A stretch of DNA of 64,000 bases from Saussurea involucrata (lineage: Eukaryota; Streptophyta; Magnoliopsida; Asterales; Asteraceae). Both the position numbers and the translations under genes were made by a program. Of the stretch, positions 35,887 to 47,566 are shown piece after piece (the first letter of the stretch is position 1; each line of letters starts with the position of its first letter). Below the pieces are notes generated by a model. That model worked only from the letters and a program-made list of their open reading frames with translations. It had not been told where the DNA came from and did no database searches. Location: positions 18,341,001 to 18,405,000 of the forward strand of contig CM066322.1 in NCBI GenBank assembly GCA_033807775.1, written 5' to 3'.

Positions 35887-36375
35887 GGCCATCAGTACCT
35901 CATCGAGGAATCTTTTAAAGATTCCAGCTCCACATCAGCGCCACATCAGCTTTTCTTCCATCCCTCACTCAATCCCTAAACACCCTTACCCCATTCCCTC
36001 AAACCCTTTTGCCACCTCATTTATTTTAATTCTTTTATTTATACATTTAATTATTTAACAAAATAAAAATATTTATATATTTTTTAATAAATAAAAATAA
36101 GATAAATAATAAAAATAAAAATTCATACCATTCATTAAAAATAAAAATTACAAAATACAAAACACTACCAATTATGAAATTTTTGAATTTGCTCTTTTCT
36201 CGCTAAAGTAACCCTCAAAGCGTTTCCCGTAAGGTGATCATGCGGGGTCATGAAAAACTCGAAGTCTTTCTCAAATCGTTTTGAGCGTTCGATTTCGAGT
36301 TCTTGTTCCAACCTATGTCGTTCGAGTTTTGAGCGTTCGATTTCGAGATCGAGTTTTTTCATTTTGTATTCCATT
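35887..36375 (-). pseudogene. Harbinger-type remnant with NAM-associated C-terminal domain, 3' part
   Basis: The outer end TTA-GGCCAT is a Harbinger-like terminus shared with 8641-8872. On the minus strand, 36375-36165 encodes a charged coiled-coil stretch (KMKKLDLEIERSKLERHRL) followed by EFFMTPHDHLTGNALRVTLARK and a stop. This matches the end of the 'no apical meristem-associated C-terminal domain' proteins that accompany PIF/Harbinger transposases in many plants. The frame runs into the LTR element at 36376 and resumes at 46017, where the 5' part of the same frame lies (46145-46017). The N-terminal Myb/SANT-like part is absent, so it was already a deletion derivative. Confidence 0.65.
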
Positions 36376-39176
36376 TGAAACACCCTAAAAACGGAGTCAA
36401 TTTAAACCTTGAAATTTACCACAAGTTATGATCAAAAGTTTTCAAACTTATATAACCTGATGATCAAATGTAAGGTTTCTATATACAAACGTCATTCTTA
36501 AATAACTTATTAATCTAATCATAACATAACAATCAGATTAATCCAGTTATCTAACCAATCGTCCCCAAAAGCATCAAAAATCTCTAGATCCTCCGGTATC
36601 TCTAAGTCTGAATCTTTCCAAAAGTTCTCGTCTCTCATTCCCGCTACTTCCCGGAGCTTGTACCTGGTAAGAAGATTCAACTTGAAACATTAGGCTTTCG
36701 TCTAGTGAGAATACTCAAATCAAAATAAAATTTAATAATTAAAACATGAACAGATAACTCAAACCTGTTCTCACCCATCTTACCGTACGACAACTCCTTT
36801 CCAAATCGGGGAATCTACCCCACTCCCAATTTCCTACGACTAACTCATTTAATCGCAACAACAACATAAGAGTTGACTCTGAATCATTCCAGATTCACAA
36901 TCAATAATCACACACACAAGAAATTACAAGTCAAAACCTGCCTATTTCTTAATCAGGAAGTAGAGATTACAATTACTTTATGCCTATCTCTAATCTTCCT
37001 CTCATCACTGGGAAATCTCCGATCTTCCCGAAACAATGGAAATCTCTGATCTTCCATAAATCGAAATGGGAATTACAAATCAAAATCTGCCTATTCCACA
37101 TTCCACCTCTGCATCAATGGTCCCAATGGGATTATAATATCGCGATACTCAATCGGGACTCACGATGGTTCAAGGTTCACCCAATTACTAAAATTACACC
37201 CCTTTGGTCTATGGCGAGTAATCGGTTCCCATTATACCGTACCCAAGTGCCCTCGGTGACCGGATGCCTATTTTAGTAAAAGCACATAATATAATACAAT
37301 CGATACTACTATATGCGTCCAGCATAGAATGTATCATTTCTCTGAACATATTCTATATATAAAATAAAGAATATTATTACTCCACATCTCAATCTCTTTA
37401 TTACCCCTTCTCTGAAATCTGATATGATGATCACCATCTCAATAGTAATTTATATTTTCGAACTCATAGATAGGCCTTTATAATATATCTCAATTTGGCT
37501 TCTCAATCACATTTAGAATTCATAATCATCTAACATATTGCATATAACAGATAATCCTGCTCATCATAAGGAATATGAATAATTCCTGTTCATCAACTTC
37601 TTAACTATCCCCTCATAGTAATTTATCACGAGAGTTAATATATATCAGTTGTTAATCTATATCTTTGAACTCATGGATGGATCTTTATAGTTTATCTCAA
37701 TAAAGCTTCAAATCATATTTAGAGTTCATAACCACATAGTAATTTCATGTAGTAGATAATCAAACTTAGCATGCAAGATTAATAATAAATACTAGTTCAT
37801 CAACTTCATAGATAACTCGTCTTAGAAGTTTTAGCATGGAAATCCACATAACACAACTTTTAATCGCCCTCTTGGCTTATCTCTAATTTAATCCAATCCA
37901 CATAAAACATATTCATGCATATATATAAAGCATCTAATTCAAGATTAATTACTGAATTTTAAAGAGAGTTGAATAAACTCACCTGATGCGTTATTACTTC
38001 TTTTAGTCCTTTTTAACACGTAACGGCTCCTTTCTTCACTACCACAGCTTACTGTATTATTCAATTACATATACTGACATTAATCATCAAAACAGAACCC
38101 TCTACAACTGAAAATCCTTAATCTCTTAAAATCACATCTCAAATCGCAATGAACTGAAGTCGCAATCACCTATTGCGATTTCACTTCCAAATCGCAACCA
38201 ACTGAAGTCGCAGTCCTCTATTGCGATCCCAAATCCAAATCGCAGTCAACGGTTGCGATTTCAACCTCAAATCGCAACTCACCATTGCGATTTCACCCCA
38301 AGTCGCAGTGAACTGTTGCGACTACAGTACCAAGTCGCAACTGCCCATTGCGATTTCGACCCAAGTCGCAACCAACTGTTGCGATTCCAAAACCAAGTCG
38401 CAATGGTCTACTGCGATTCCAACTCCAAGTCGCAATTGCCCATTGCGACATTCATGAATGTCGCAACTCAAGGTTGCGACTTCGATGATATTCATCCAAG
38501 TCTCAGTCCACTAAAACATTCTTAAACCCAGAATTTCGTACTTTTAATCTATGTTTGTTTATGCCAATTTGCAGATATGTTTAATACACTTATCTTAACA
38601 TATCCTAAAACTCAGATTCTCATAACATCAAGATTTACCCAAAACCCAACTAAAAATTCCATAGAAACTTTCAACTAAAAGATGAAGAATTGAGTGAGAT
38701 AATTACCTTTTGATTCTTCAATCCAACACCAGATTATAGCATTCCAAGCAGTTCCCTTCCCTTCCTCTTTTCACGTTTTCTCTATCTCAATCTCTCTCTC
38801 GGCTCTCTTTTCTTTTCTTCAAAACCGAATCACACACCAACACACTCATACACTCACATTTAGTTGCAATGCCTTAGTTAGATGACACCTATTGATTTAA
38901 TTAAACATGAGTCACTCAACTTTCAAAACCAACCTCCAACTTTTAAAAGAATGACACAACCACCCTTAACTTTAAAGGAACCACATAACACACCTTATAC
39001 ATAACTAAAATCATAATAACCCTTAAATTTATTTATTCTCAAAAGAAATCTTTCAACTTTCATCATTTGTATTTTAACCCTATTTGAATTATAATTTCTC
39101 TATATAATTCAAGGTTACTCCAAATACCAAAACATTCTATTATTAAAATAGTAATAGTAAAATTTAGGATGTTACA
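36376..39176 (-). repeat. LTR, plus-strand-left copy (element 3' LTR)
   Basis: About 2.80 kb, bounded by TGAAACACCC on the left and GGATGTTACA on the right. It carries the 19-bp dyad array at 38160-38479. The upstream-most frame of the host remnant reads directly into its left end. Confidence 0.9.
38160..38479. repeat. Array of ten 19-bp dyads TCGCA-N9-TGCGA (left LTR)
   Basis: Ten sites share exactly five-base inverted arms and a nine-base centre that varies between sites. They are spaced about every 36 bp by variable sequence, often ending CCAAG. The first is 38160-38178 and the last 38461-38479. A degenerate site lacking the second arm lies between the first two. The right LTR carries the same array. 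Confidence 0.9.
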
Positions 39177-42100
39177 ATACTCCCCAACTTGAAAATGATT
39201 TCGTCCCCGAAATCAAGGTCAGGTAACAAAAGATGATACCTACCTTTTCATACTCTCTTCGGACTCTAAAGTTACATTAGTACCTCTATGGTCTCCACTG
39301 TACTTTCACCATAGCTATCTCATTACTACTACGTAGCTTTCTAACTGATCTTTCCAAAAATTACCTCTGGTTCTTCCACACCGCATCATTATCACAGCTC
39401 ACTTTCCAGATCTCAAAAAAATAACACTAACATGTACTATCTGAAATTTTACGTACACTGTAAATTAAGCATACATGATACTATGAAATACTTCAACAAC
39501 CACGGTATCCTATTATTACTTCCATGACTTACACATTTCTTTGATATAGAATGCTATTTCTTCCTCACATTACTATCTCATCGTACATCCACAATATAAC
39601 CAGGCACCAAAAATATTGAACATCAGAAGTGATAACTCTTATTGAACTTGCAATGTGATTACATTCTTAAGTTCGATCTTTCTATCTTTGCTTTCCCACG
39701 TTAGTATGGAATACTAATTAAATTTTTTTTTAAGTATTAACCGTCTCTTTCTCCCAACTTTCCACATACCGATAGTATTTTCTCCTTACAAAACATAATT
39801 AAACAGTTTCACCAAGATCTCTGACTTCAAATATTTAACCAAGTTATCTTGGAACGACATTACCGATCAAAGTTATTACCATTCTTAGATCTTCAACTAA
39901 TAATTTCTCGTACATTGCTTTCACACATAAGGAGCAACTTATATTCTTTAACAATCTTGCCTTCGCTACACCACATTGACTTATATACTCATCATCTTTA
40001 TTAAACTTTCAGTGATTTAAAATTCAACTTAATTGGCAACTCATACCATCAAATTTTATTTGGATACACTCACCACTGCTCCGACATTCTATTTCGATAT
40101 AAGTCATATTACCAAGTTATCTTACAAACCACATGTTCTATCAATCTTTATTAACAAATAATACTCTCCAACCGGAATTCCCAAAACTTCCATTCGGATA
40201 CTTCCTCTTTCTAACATCACGTCTCATACTAGATGACACATGCATCTTGGCAATTAATGCCACTATTCGTTCATACATTCTTCACCCATAACATTTACCA
40301 CATACCATGTCTCTCATAGTTATTTGTACCTATTTAATTTTACAATCCCATTTTCTCGTCTAAATACACAGGTCTATATTACTAAATATCTCCTCCCCAA
40401 CTTTAGTTGAACTACCACTCACAATTTTCTAATAAATCTTGAACTTATTCGTTCTTACTAGCTCTTTATGTTTCCAATATATTGCATAGCCAGGGTACAA
40501 TTCCTCACAGATCAACACAATCTATACATCCCCTTTGTTCATCTCTAGTATTTCATCTTTTATAAATCTTCCACATCATAAGTAAACACTTATCTGAAAG
40601 CAACAGTCCTTCACTGTTCTAACAATCCCACAAGGTGATCCTTCAACTTTTAAACTTCTAATTTAAACTTAACATTCATCCATGATCCCAAAAAGGATAA
40701 CCAATGCATTCACGTTATATAAACTTAATTTTCAATACCGATTATGCAAGTTCAACCCCAAGCGTTCTCCAAGCTTATCAAACTGGTTCAAAGCTCTTAA
40801 GGCTTAACTAAATCCAAAACCGAGTCATCTACTCAAAGGATTTAAAGATTATTTATCAATACCAACTCATGCAAATAAATACATCTATCTCACATTATGC
40901 AACATACGCTCCGAGATGTGAAAATCTTACGACCCCTTCATTGCTACTTTCCCAAATGAAGTCAAATCATTTGCAAGTACATGCAACTCTTTTCATACTC
41001 CACAATGTATATAATCTGCCCAGGTTCATTAGTTCCATAAAATACTAAGTAAAATATCAAACAGTCTTAACACCTAAGACCAACACTTAAACTGTCACCG
41101 GTTCAAATACAATGCAGTTAAGCATATAACACATCCAATACTCCATCTCGAATCATTAAACTGACAATTATTTAAAAGACTCATTTGTATATAAATCAGG
41201 CCTTTAAGGTCAAACAAACGTTTGGTCAAACACGTATCACTCACACGGTTATGTAAACCAAAATTCCTCTTTACTCAAGATCTTATCCTTATTAATCCTT
41301 TAATTGGCCATTGACTTTAAAATAAAAGTTTATCACTCTCAAAACCTTCACATTTTCAAAATGTAACACGACAAAAAATTATTATACAACCACAAAATAC
41401 CAAAACATGCTTCGACCACATAACTTTCACTTAGGTTATAATTAATCAAACTCAAAATTTCCCCAATTGTCGCACACACTAACGCTCACTTTGCGCATAC
41501 CTTCTGCATAACAACATACCGGTATCGCTCACGGTTTTGCTACTACCCGTACGGGCACACGCGGAACGCATCCAGACCGCTCCCAGTGACACACAAAAGG
41601 CCTCGTACACCTTACAACTCTCGCCTTCAAAGTCAAAATTTGACATCTCAATACTTCCTTAACCCTGAACCTAATTCTTCCTCCAGACACGGCCGACCCT
41701 CGGCAACTGTATTACTAATCCTCCGAACAAGGGTACAGACCCTCATTTTATTGATACTAAAGTTCACTTTCGACTCTCCCACTGTTCATCTCTCATTTGA
41801 ATATAATTACCAAAACCACAAACTTTCCCCCAAGGTTTATCCAACACCTCTCCACTCTTGGAGTTAATTCTTAGCTATAGCGTAATACTCCACGATCTAG
41901 CGAGTTCATAGCCTTCATGCATGACAATATAATAAATAACTCAATCCACACTTTTCTCATTTAAATAAATAACATTCAAAACAACGTGAGCACACACACC
42001 CCAATCATTTTCATAATTCCCATGTACTACACAACAATCTCAAAACCGTTTGTTTACAAGTTTCCGTAAAACTAAATCTTTCTCAACCAGGAAAAATGTT

Positions 42101-43154
42101 GTTACAACAATAATATCTTAAATGAAGATCTTTTCATATGACAAAAGTTTAAAATTTATTGTCACAGAACAAACTAATCGTTTCTCACACTCATTTATTA
42201 TGATATCATCAAATCAATACCTTTGTTGGTTATAAAAATTTTACTGATCAACACTTTCTTAACCTATTTGTTATCATACAACTTTTATAAAATAAGAAGT
42301 ATTTTGCAAGTTGTTAAGCCCAAAATTTCGTTTAGATAGCGAAATTAAGATTACCCTTTTTCTTTAAATACAAATTTGCACTTACTAACTCCTCGAATAA
42401 AACTGTTATTTATGCATTTGATTTAAAATCAAGAAAACTAATGTAACACACATTAAAACATCATGCACAAAAATTTTACTCGCAATGAAGGCTATTTACT
42501 CAAACAAGGTCAATCGTTTTACTTACGTAACTTATCATTGACACTTTACTTCCGACCCGAAGTCACCCTCTCGGCCTTATAATAATTGCTATAAGTGCAT
42601 TCCATGGCCCCCATATTCAACCATGTCATACTAATTCTGTCTTAATCAATTATCTCATACTCTATCTCTGCACCTATCAAGTCACCTAATAAAGATTGCT
42701 TTGGCAGACTTTCATGAGTCCCACAAATTTCCAGATTGTCCTTCAAAACCCCAATCATATACTGCTCTGTCCTTTAAAGGACCTTGGTGATGAATTCACC
42801 ATCACTTTACTATAACTTATAGAGATAACCATGCGAAATGATTATGCACTTACATACATACAACAACGTACTTTACCGATCGTTAGTCACTGTAACAATT
42901 CAGAGATAGACATGCTCGTGTAACAATGTATTCATAATAACAGTAGCTAATTGTAATTGTGAATATATCATACAGGAGAATCCCCATTATCATTGTCATA
43001 GCACTAATTTCACGTATTTCCGTTAACTCTAAGACTATCCTGTCTTAACACTTCTACCCAGAACTCACGGATCATAACTTAACTCATCTCAGCTTAAGTC
43101 TAGGTATCTCAAATTCATACCTAGTTCGCTTAAACTAAAGCTCTGATACCATAC
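39177..43154 (-). other. Internal region of the LTR element, non-coding
   Basis: 3978 bp with no frame above about 93 codons in any direction and no recognisable gag, protease, reverse transcriptase or integrase motif. In element sense the last 60 bp read like the usual 3' end of gypsy pol plus PPT (GATTTCGGGGACGAAATC before TTGGGGAGTAT), so it derives from a coding element whose genes are lost. Purine-rich AAAAGGTAGG (plus strand 39239-39248, reversed) lies 62 bp inside the canonical PPT. Confidence 0.7.
43140..43151 (-). promoter_or_regulatory. Primer binding site, initiator tRNA-Met
   Basis: In element sense TGGTATCAGAGC is the standard plant PBS for initiator tRNA-Met, starting 3 bp after the LTR end. 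Confidence 0.92.
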
Positions 43155-45954
43155 TGAAACACCCTAAAAACGGAGTCAATTTAAACCTTGAAATTTACCA
43201 CAAGTTATGATCAAAAGTTTTCAAACTTATATAACCTGAGGATCAAATGTAAGGTTTCTATAAACAAACGTCATTCTTAAATAACTTATTAATCTAATCA
43301 TAACATAACAATCAGATTAATCCAGTTATCTAACCAATCGTCCCCAAAAGCATCAAAAATCTCTAGATCCTCCGGTATCTCTAAGTCTGAATCTTTCCAA
43401 AAGTTATCGTCTCTCATTCCCGCTACTTCCCGGAGCTTGTACCTGGTAAGAAGATTCAACTTGAAACATTAGGCTTTCGCCTAGTGAGAATACTCAAATC
43501 AAAATAAAATTTAATAATTAAAACATGAACAGATAACTCAAATCTGTTCTCACCCATCTTACCGTACGACAACTCCTTTCCAAATCGGGGAATCTACCCC
43601 ACTCCCAATTTCCTACGACTAACTCATTTAATCGCAACAACAACATAAGAGTTAACTCTGAATCATTCCAGATTCACAATCAATAATCACACACACAAGA
43701 AATTACAAGTCAAAACCTGCCTATTTCTTAATCATGAAGTAGAGATTACAAATTACTTTATGCTATCTCTAATCTTCCTCTCATCACTGGGAAATCTCCG
43801 ATCTTCCCGAAACAATGGAAATCTCTGATCTTCCATAAATCGAAATGGGAATTACAAATCAAAATCTGCCTATTCCACATTCCACCTCTGCATCAATGGT
43901 CCCAATGGGATTATAATATCGCGATACTCAATCGGGACTCACGATGGTTCAAGGTTCACCCAATTACTAAAATTACACCCCTTTGGTCTATGGCGAGTAA
44001 TCGGTTCCCATTATACCGTACCCAAGTGCCCTCGGTGACCGGATGCCTATTTTAGTAAAAGCACATAATATAATACAATCGATACTACTATATGCGTCCA
44101 GCATAGAATGTATCATTTCTCTGAACATATTCTATATATAAAATAAAGAATATTATTACTCCACATCTCAATCTCTTTATTACCCCTTCTCTGAAATCTG
44201 ATATGATGATCACCATCTCAATAGTAATTTATATTTTCGAACTCATAGATAGGCCTTTATAATATATCTCAATTTGGATTCTCAATCACATTTAGAATTC
44301 ATAATCATCTAACATATTGCATATAACAGATAATCCTGCTCATCATAAGGAATATGAATAATTCCTGTTCATCAACTTCTTAACTATCCCCTCATAGTAA
44401 TTTATCACGAGAGTTAATATATATCAGTTGTTAATCTATATCTTTGAACTCATGGATGGATCTTTATAGTTTATCTCAATAAAGCTTCAAATCATATTTA
44501 GAGTTCATAACCACATAGTAATTTCATGTAGTAGATAATCAAACTTAGCATGCAAGATTAATAATAAATACTAGTTCATCAACTTCATAGATAACTCGTC
44601 TTAGAAGTTTTAGCATGGAAATCCACATAACACAACTTTTAATCGCCCTCTTGGCTTATCTCTAATTTAATCCAATCCACATAAAACATATTCATGCATA
44701 CATATAAAGCATCTAATTCAAGATTAATTACTGAATTTTAAAGAGAGTTGAATAAACTCACCTGATGCGTTATTACTTCTTTTAGTCCTTTTTAACACGT
44801 AACGGCTCCTTTCTTCACTACCACAGCTTACTGTATTATTCAATTACATATACTGACATTAATCATCAAAACAGAACCCTCTACAACTGAAAATCCTTAA
44901 TCTCTTAAAATCACATCTCAAATCGCAATGAACTGAAGTCGCAATCACCTATTGCGATTTCACTTCCAAATCGCAACCAACTGAAGTCGCAGTCCTCTAT
45001 TGCGATCCCAAATCCAAATCGCAGTCAACGGTTGCGATTTCAACCTCAAATCGCAACTCACCATTGCGATTTCACCCCAAGTCGCAGTGAACTGTTGCGA
45101 CTACAGTACCAAGTCGCAACTGCCCATTGCGATTTCGACCCAAGTCGCAACCAACTGTTGCGATTCCAAAACCAAGTCGCAATGGTCTACTGCGATTCCA
45201 ACTCCAAGTCGCAATTGCCCATTGCGACATTCATGAATGTCGCAACTCAAGGTTGCGACTTCGATGATATTCATCCAAGTCTCAGTCCACTAAAACATTC
45301 TTAAACCCAGAATTTCGTACTTTTAATCTATGTTTGTTTATGCCAATTTGCAGATATGTTTAATACACTTATCTTAACAATCCTAAAACTCAGATTCTCA
45401 TAACATCAAGATTTACCCAAAACCCAACTAAAAATTCCATAGAAACTTTCAACTAAAAGATGAAGAATTGAGTGAGATAATTACCTTTTGATTCTTCAAT
45501 CCAACACCAGATTATAGCATTCCAAGCAGTTCCCTTCCCTTCCTCTTTTCACGTTTTCTCTATCTCAATCTCTCTCTCGGCTCTCTTTTCTTTTCTTCAA
45601 AACCGAATCACACACCAACACACTCATACACTCACATTTAGTTGCAATGCCTTAGTTAGATGACACCTATTGATTTAATTAAACATGAGTCACTCAACTT
45701 TCAAAACCAACCTCCAACTTTTAAAATAATGACACAACCACCCTTAACTTTAAAGGAACCACATAACACACCTTATACATAACTAAAATCATAATAACCC
45801 TTAAATTTATTTATTCTCAAAAGAAATCTTTCAACTTTCATCATTTGTATTTTAACCCTATTTGAATTATAATTTCTCTATATAATTCAAGGTTACTCCA
45901 AATACCAAAACATTCTATTATTAAAATAGTAATAGTAAATTTTAGGATGTTACA
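43155..45954 (-). repeat. LTR, plus-strand-right copy (element 5' LTR)
   Basis: About 2.80 kb and nearly identical to 36376-39176. By eye there are about a dozen single-base differences and a few 1-bp indels, such as TGATGATC versus TGAGGATC and ATATCC versus AATCC. Confidence 0.9.
44939..45258. repeat. Array of ten 19-bp dyads TCGCA-N9-TGCGA (right LTR)
   Basis: This is the counterpart of the array at 38160-38479. I saw no differences between the two arrays. Confidence 0.9.
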
Positions 45955-46016
45955 ATACTCCCCAACTTGAAAATGATTTCGTCCCCGAAATCAAGGTCAG
46001 GTAACAAAAGATGATA
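45955..46016 (-). other. 62-bp extension beyond the canonical 5' LTR end
   Basis: This stretch repeats 39177-39238, which is internal sequence next to the 3' LTR (PPT and 3' end of the former pol). Here it lies outside the 5' LTR, directly against the target-site copy CCAT. Confidence 0.88.
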
Positions 46017-46145
46017 CCATGAATCTGGGATTTGGCATCTGTTGTCCAAAATGAATCTGTGTGGGTTTCGTTTTGGTGGTGGTTGGATTTACACAGATGG
46101 ATGGAGATGATGAACTATGGTTTGACATAAATTGAAGGAGAGGGA
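46017..46145 (-). pseudogene. Harbinger-type NAM-associated remnant, 5' part
   Basis: On the minus strand the frame reads Ser/Pro/Thr-rich sequence ending QIHFGQQMPNPRFM and continues in frame into the fragment at 36375 once the LTR element and one target copy are disregarded. The 5' side is interrupted by the MULE-MITE at 46155. No transposase was recognised. Confidence 0.55.
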
Positions 46146-46589
46146 GGGTGTGGACACGGACGGACCTGTAGGTGGGCACGTGGTGGCACGTGCCACCGTA
46201 GTAATTCTCCGGCAAAGGGTGAAATTTTTCGTTTTCGTGAAGGTGCCACCGTATCGATTTAGGATGTGCTACCGTATTATTTTGGAAACTACAAGGGGGT
46301 GCACCTAAACTGAAAAAAGACCAAAATCTTATACCCATTCAACCAAAAAATACTCTTGAAATTAACAAAAAATAACGAAAAAATCTCTCGAAATCGATAA
46401 AAAAAACTTAAAAATCCCCCGAAATCAAGCAAAAAACTTTTAAATCTCTCGAAACGCCGGAATTTGGCTAAAAATACATCGGACGATATTGAACGTTGAT
46501 CAAAAGATGAAAGATACTCGATAAAAACTGTATGAAAAAATATGGTGCCACCGTATGAAAATTTGTCTAGGTCCGTCCCTGGGTGTGGA
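46146..46589. mobile_element. MULE-type MITE copy B with perfect 9-bp TSD
   Basis: Element 46155-46580 with ends CACGGACGGACCT and AGGTCCGTCCCT. GGGTGTGGA is duplicated at 46146-46154 and 46581-46589. It belongs to the same family as 34639-35069. Confidence 0.9.
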
Positions 46590-46602
46590 GAAGGGAAATC
46601 GA

Positions 46603-47180
46603 CAGTGGCGGACCCAGGATTTTAGGTGAGCGGGTGCACAAACGAAAAGTCTAAGAAATTATTGTCGATGTGTTTTTAGCCGAATTATGTCTTTAGGGGA
46701 CTTTTTAAGCTTTTAGTTGATTTCGATATATTTTTTCCAATCTTTTGGTTGATTTCGAGATATTTTTTAAGTTTTTTTATCGATTTCGATTAAATTTTTT
46801 GGTTTTTTTGTGTCGATTCGAGAAAATGTTTAGGGTTTTTTTATTGATTTCAGGAGGATTTATTTTGATTTTTTTTGATTTTTTGGTTGATTTCGAGAAT
46901 AAATTTTTGTATGTTTGGCAAATCAAAATTAACTATGCATATAAACTTTCATGTAATAATAATTAAATCAATAACTAAAAACAAATTAGAAATATAAAGA
47001 TGAAAATTTTATAATTTTGAAGAGAGTTGATGATCAAATTACATTATATTAATAGAGTATTTAATGTGTATTTATGAAGAGGAGTTATGGCCTTTATAGT
47101 TTTAACAAAAATTAAATACATAAGTGCTAAGAGTGTGAATTGAACCCCAAACCTCTTGAAACTAGAAGCACTAATTAGAT
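46603..47180. mobile_element. hAT element, left part only (first duplicate)
   Basis: Begins CAGTGGCGGACCCAGGAT, preceded by GAAATCGA. It breaks at about 47180 after TTAGATCTATAC, where filler begins, and it has no right end. Confidence 0.75.
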
Positions 47181-47215
47181 CTATACGGGGATATGAAAAA
47201 CTCGAAGTCTTGTTC
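47181..47215. other. Filler DNA resembling the NAM-associated gene
   Basis: GGGGATATGAAAAACTCGAA through GTCTTGTTCATATCG resembles 36243-36278, part of the NAM-associated frame, with about six mismatches over 36 bp. It sits exactly at the duplication junction. Confidence 0.65.
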
Positions 47216-47566
47216 ATATCGATTTAGAAGGTGCTACCGTATTATTTTGGAAACTACAAGGGGGTGCACCTAAACTGAAAAAAGACCCAAATCTTATACC
47301 CATTCAACCAAAAAATACTCTTGAAATTAACAAAAAATAACGAAAAAATATCTCGAAATCGATAAAAAAACTTAAAAATTCCCCGAAATCAAACAAAAAA
47401 CTTTTAAATCTCTCGAAACGCCGGAATTTGGCTAAAAATACATCGGACGATATTGAACGTTGATAAAAAGATGAAAAATACTCGATAAAAACTGTATGAA
47501 AAAATATGGTGTCACCGTATGAAAATTTGTCTAGGTCCGTCCTTGGGTGTGGAGAAGGGAAATCGA

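Larger units (their letters stand above)
36376..46016 (-). mobile_element. Non-autonomous Ty3/gypsy-like LTR retrotransposon, minus orientation
   Basis: Two long near-identical direct repeats (36376-39176 and 43155-45954, plus a 62-bp extension) enclose about 4 kb without any long open frame. The primer site lies at 43140-43151 on the plus strand as GCTCTGATACCA, i.e. TGGTATCAGAGC in element sense, complementary to the 3' end of initiator tRNA-Met. It is 3 bp from the LTR, which sets the orientation. The polypurine tract in element sense is TTGGGGAGTAT at 39177-39187. LTR termini TGTAACATCC and GGGTGTTTCA form an imperfect inverted repeat. Flanks are CCAT(T) at 36371-36375 and CCAT(G) at 46017-46021. 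With no gag or pol, it is LARD-like. I counted about a dozen substitutions between LTRs, so it is young. Confidence 0.9.

Noticed and set aside
38160..38479. CRISPR-like repeat and spacer pattern
   Set aside because: Arms are only five bases and the variable parts are parts of the dyads as well as linkers. It lies in a plant LTR and is duplicated in the second LTR, so an LTR-internal dyad array fits.
38221..38525. Two overlapping frames (78 and 90 codons) in both LTRs encoding repetitive Ser/Cys/Gln-rich peptides
   Set aside because: The frames are by-products of the TCGCA/TGCGA repeat and lie antisense to the element. No start context or domain supports a protein.
41586..41867. 93-codon plus-strand frame in the LTR element interior
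   Set aside because: It is opposite to the element sense and shows no gag or pol motif. A frame of this length is expected by chance in 4 kb.
46745..46966. Phe-rich 73-codon frame, repeated at 47765
   Set aside because: It comes from the T-rich, TTGATTTCGA-containing body of the hAT element; composition alone explains it.
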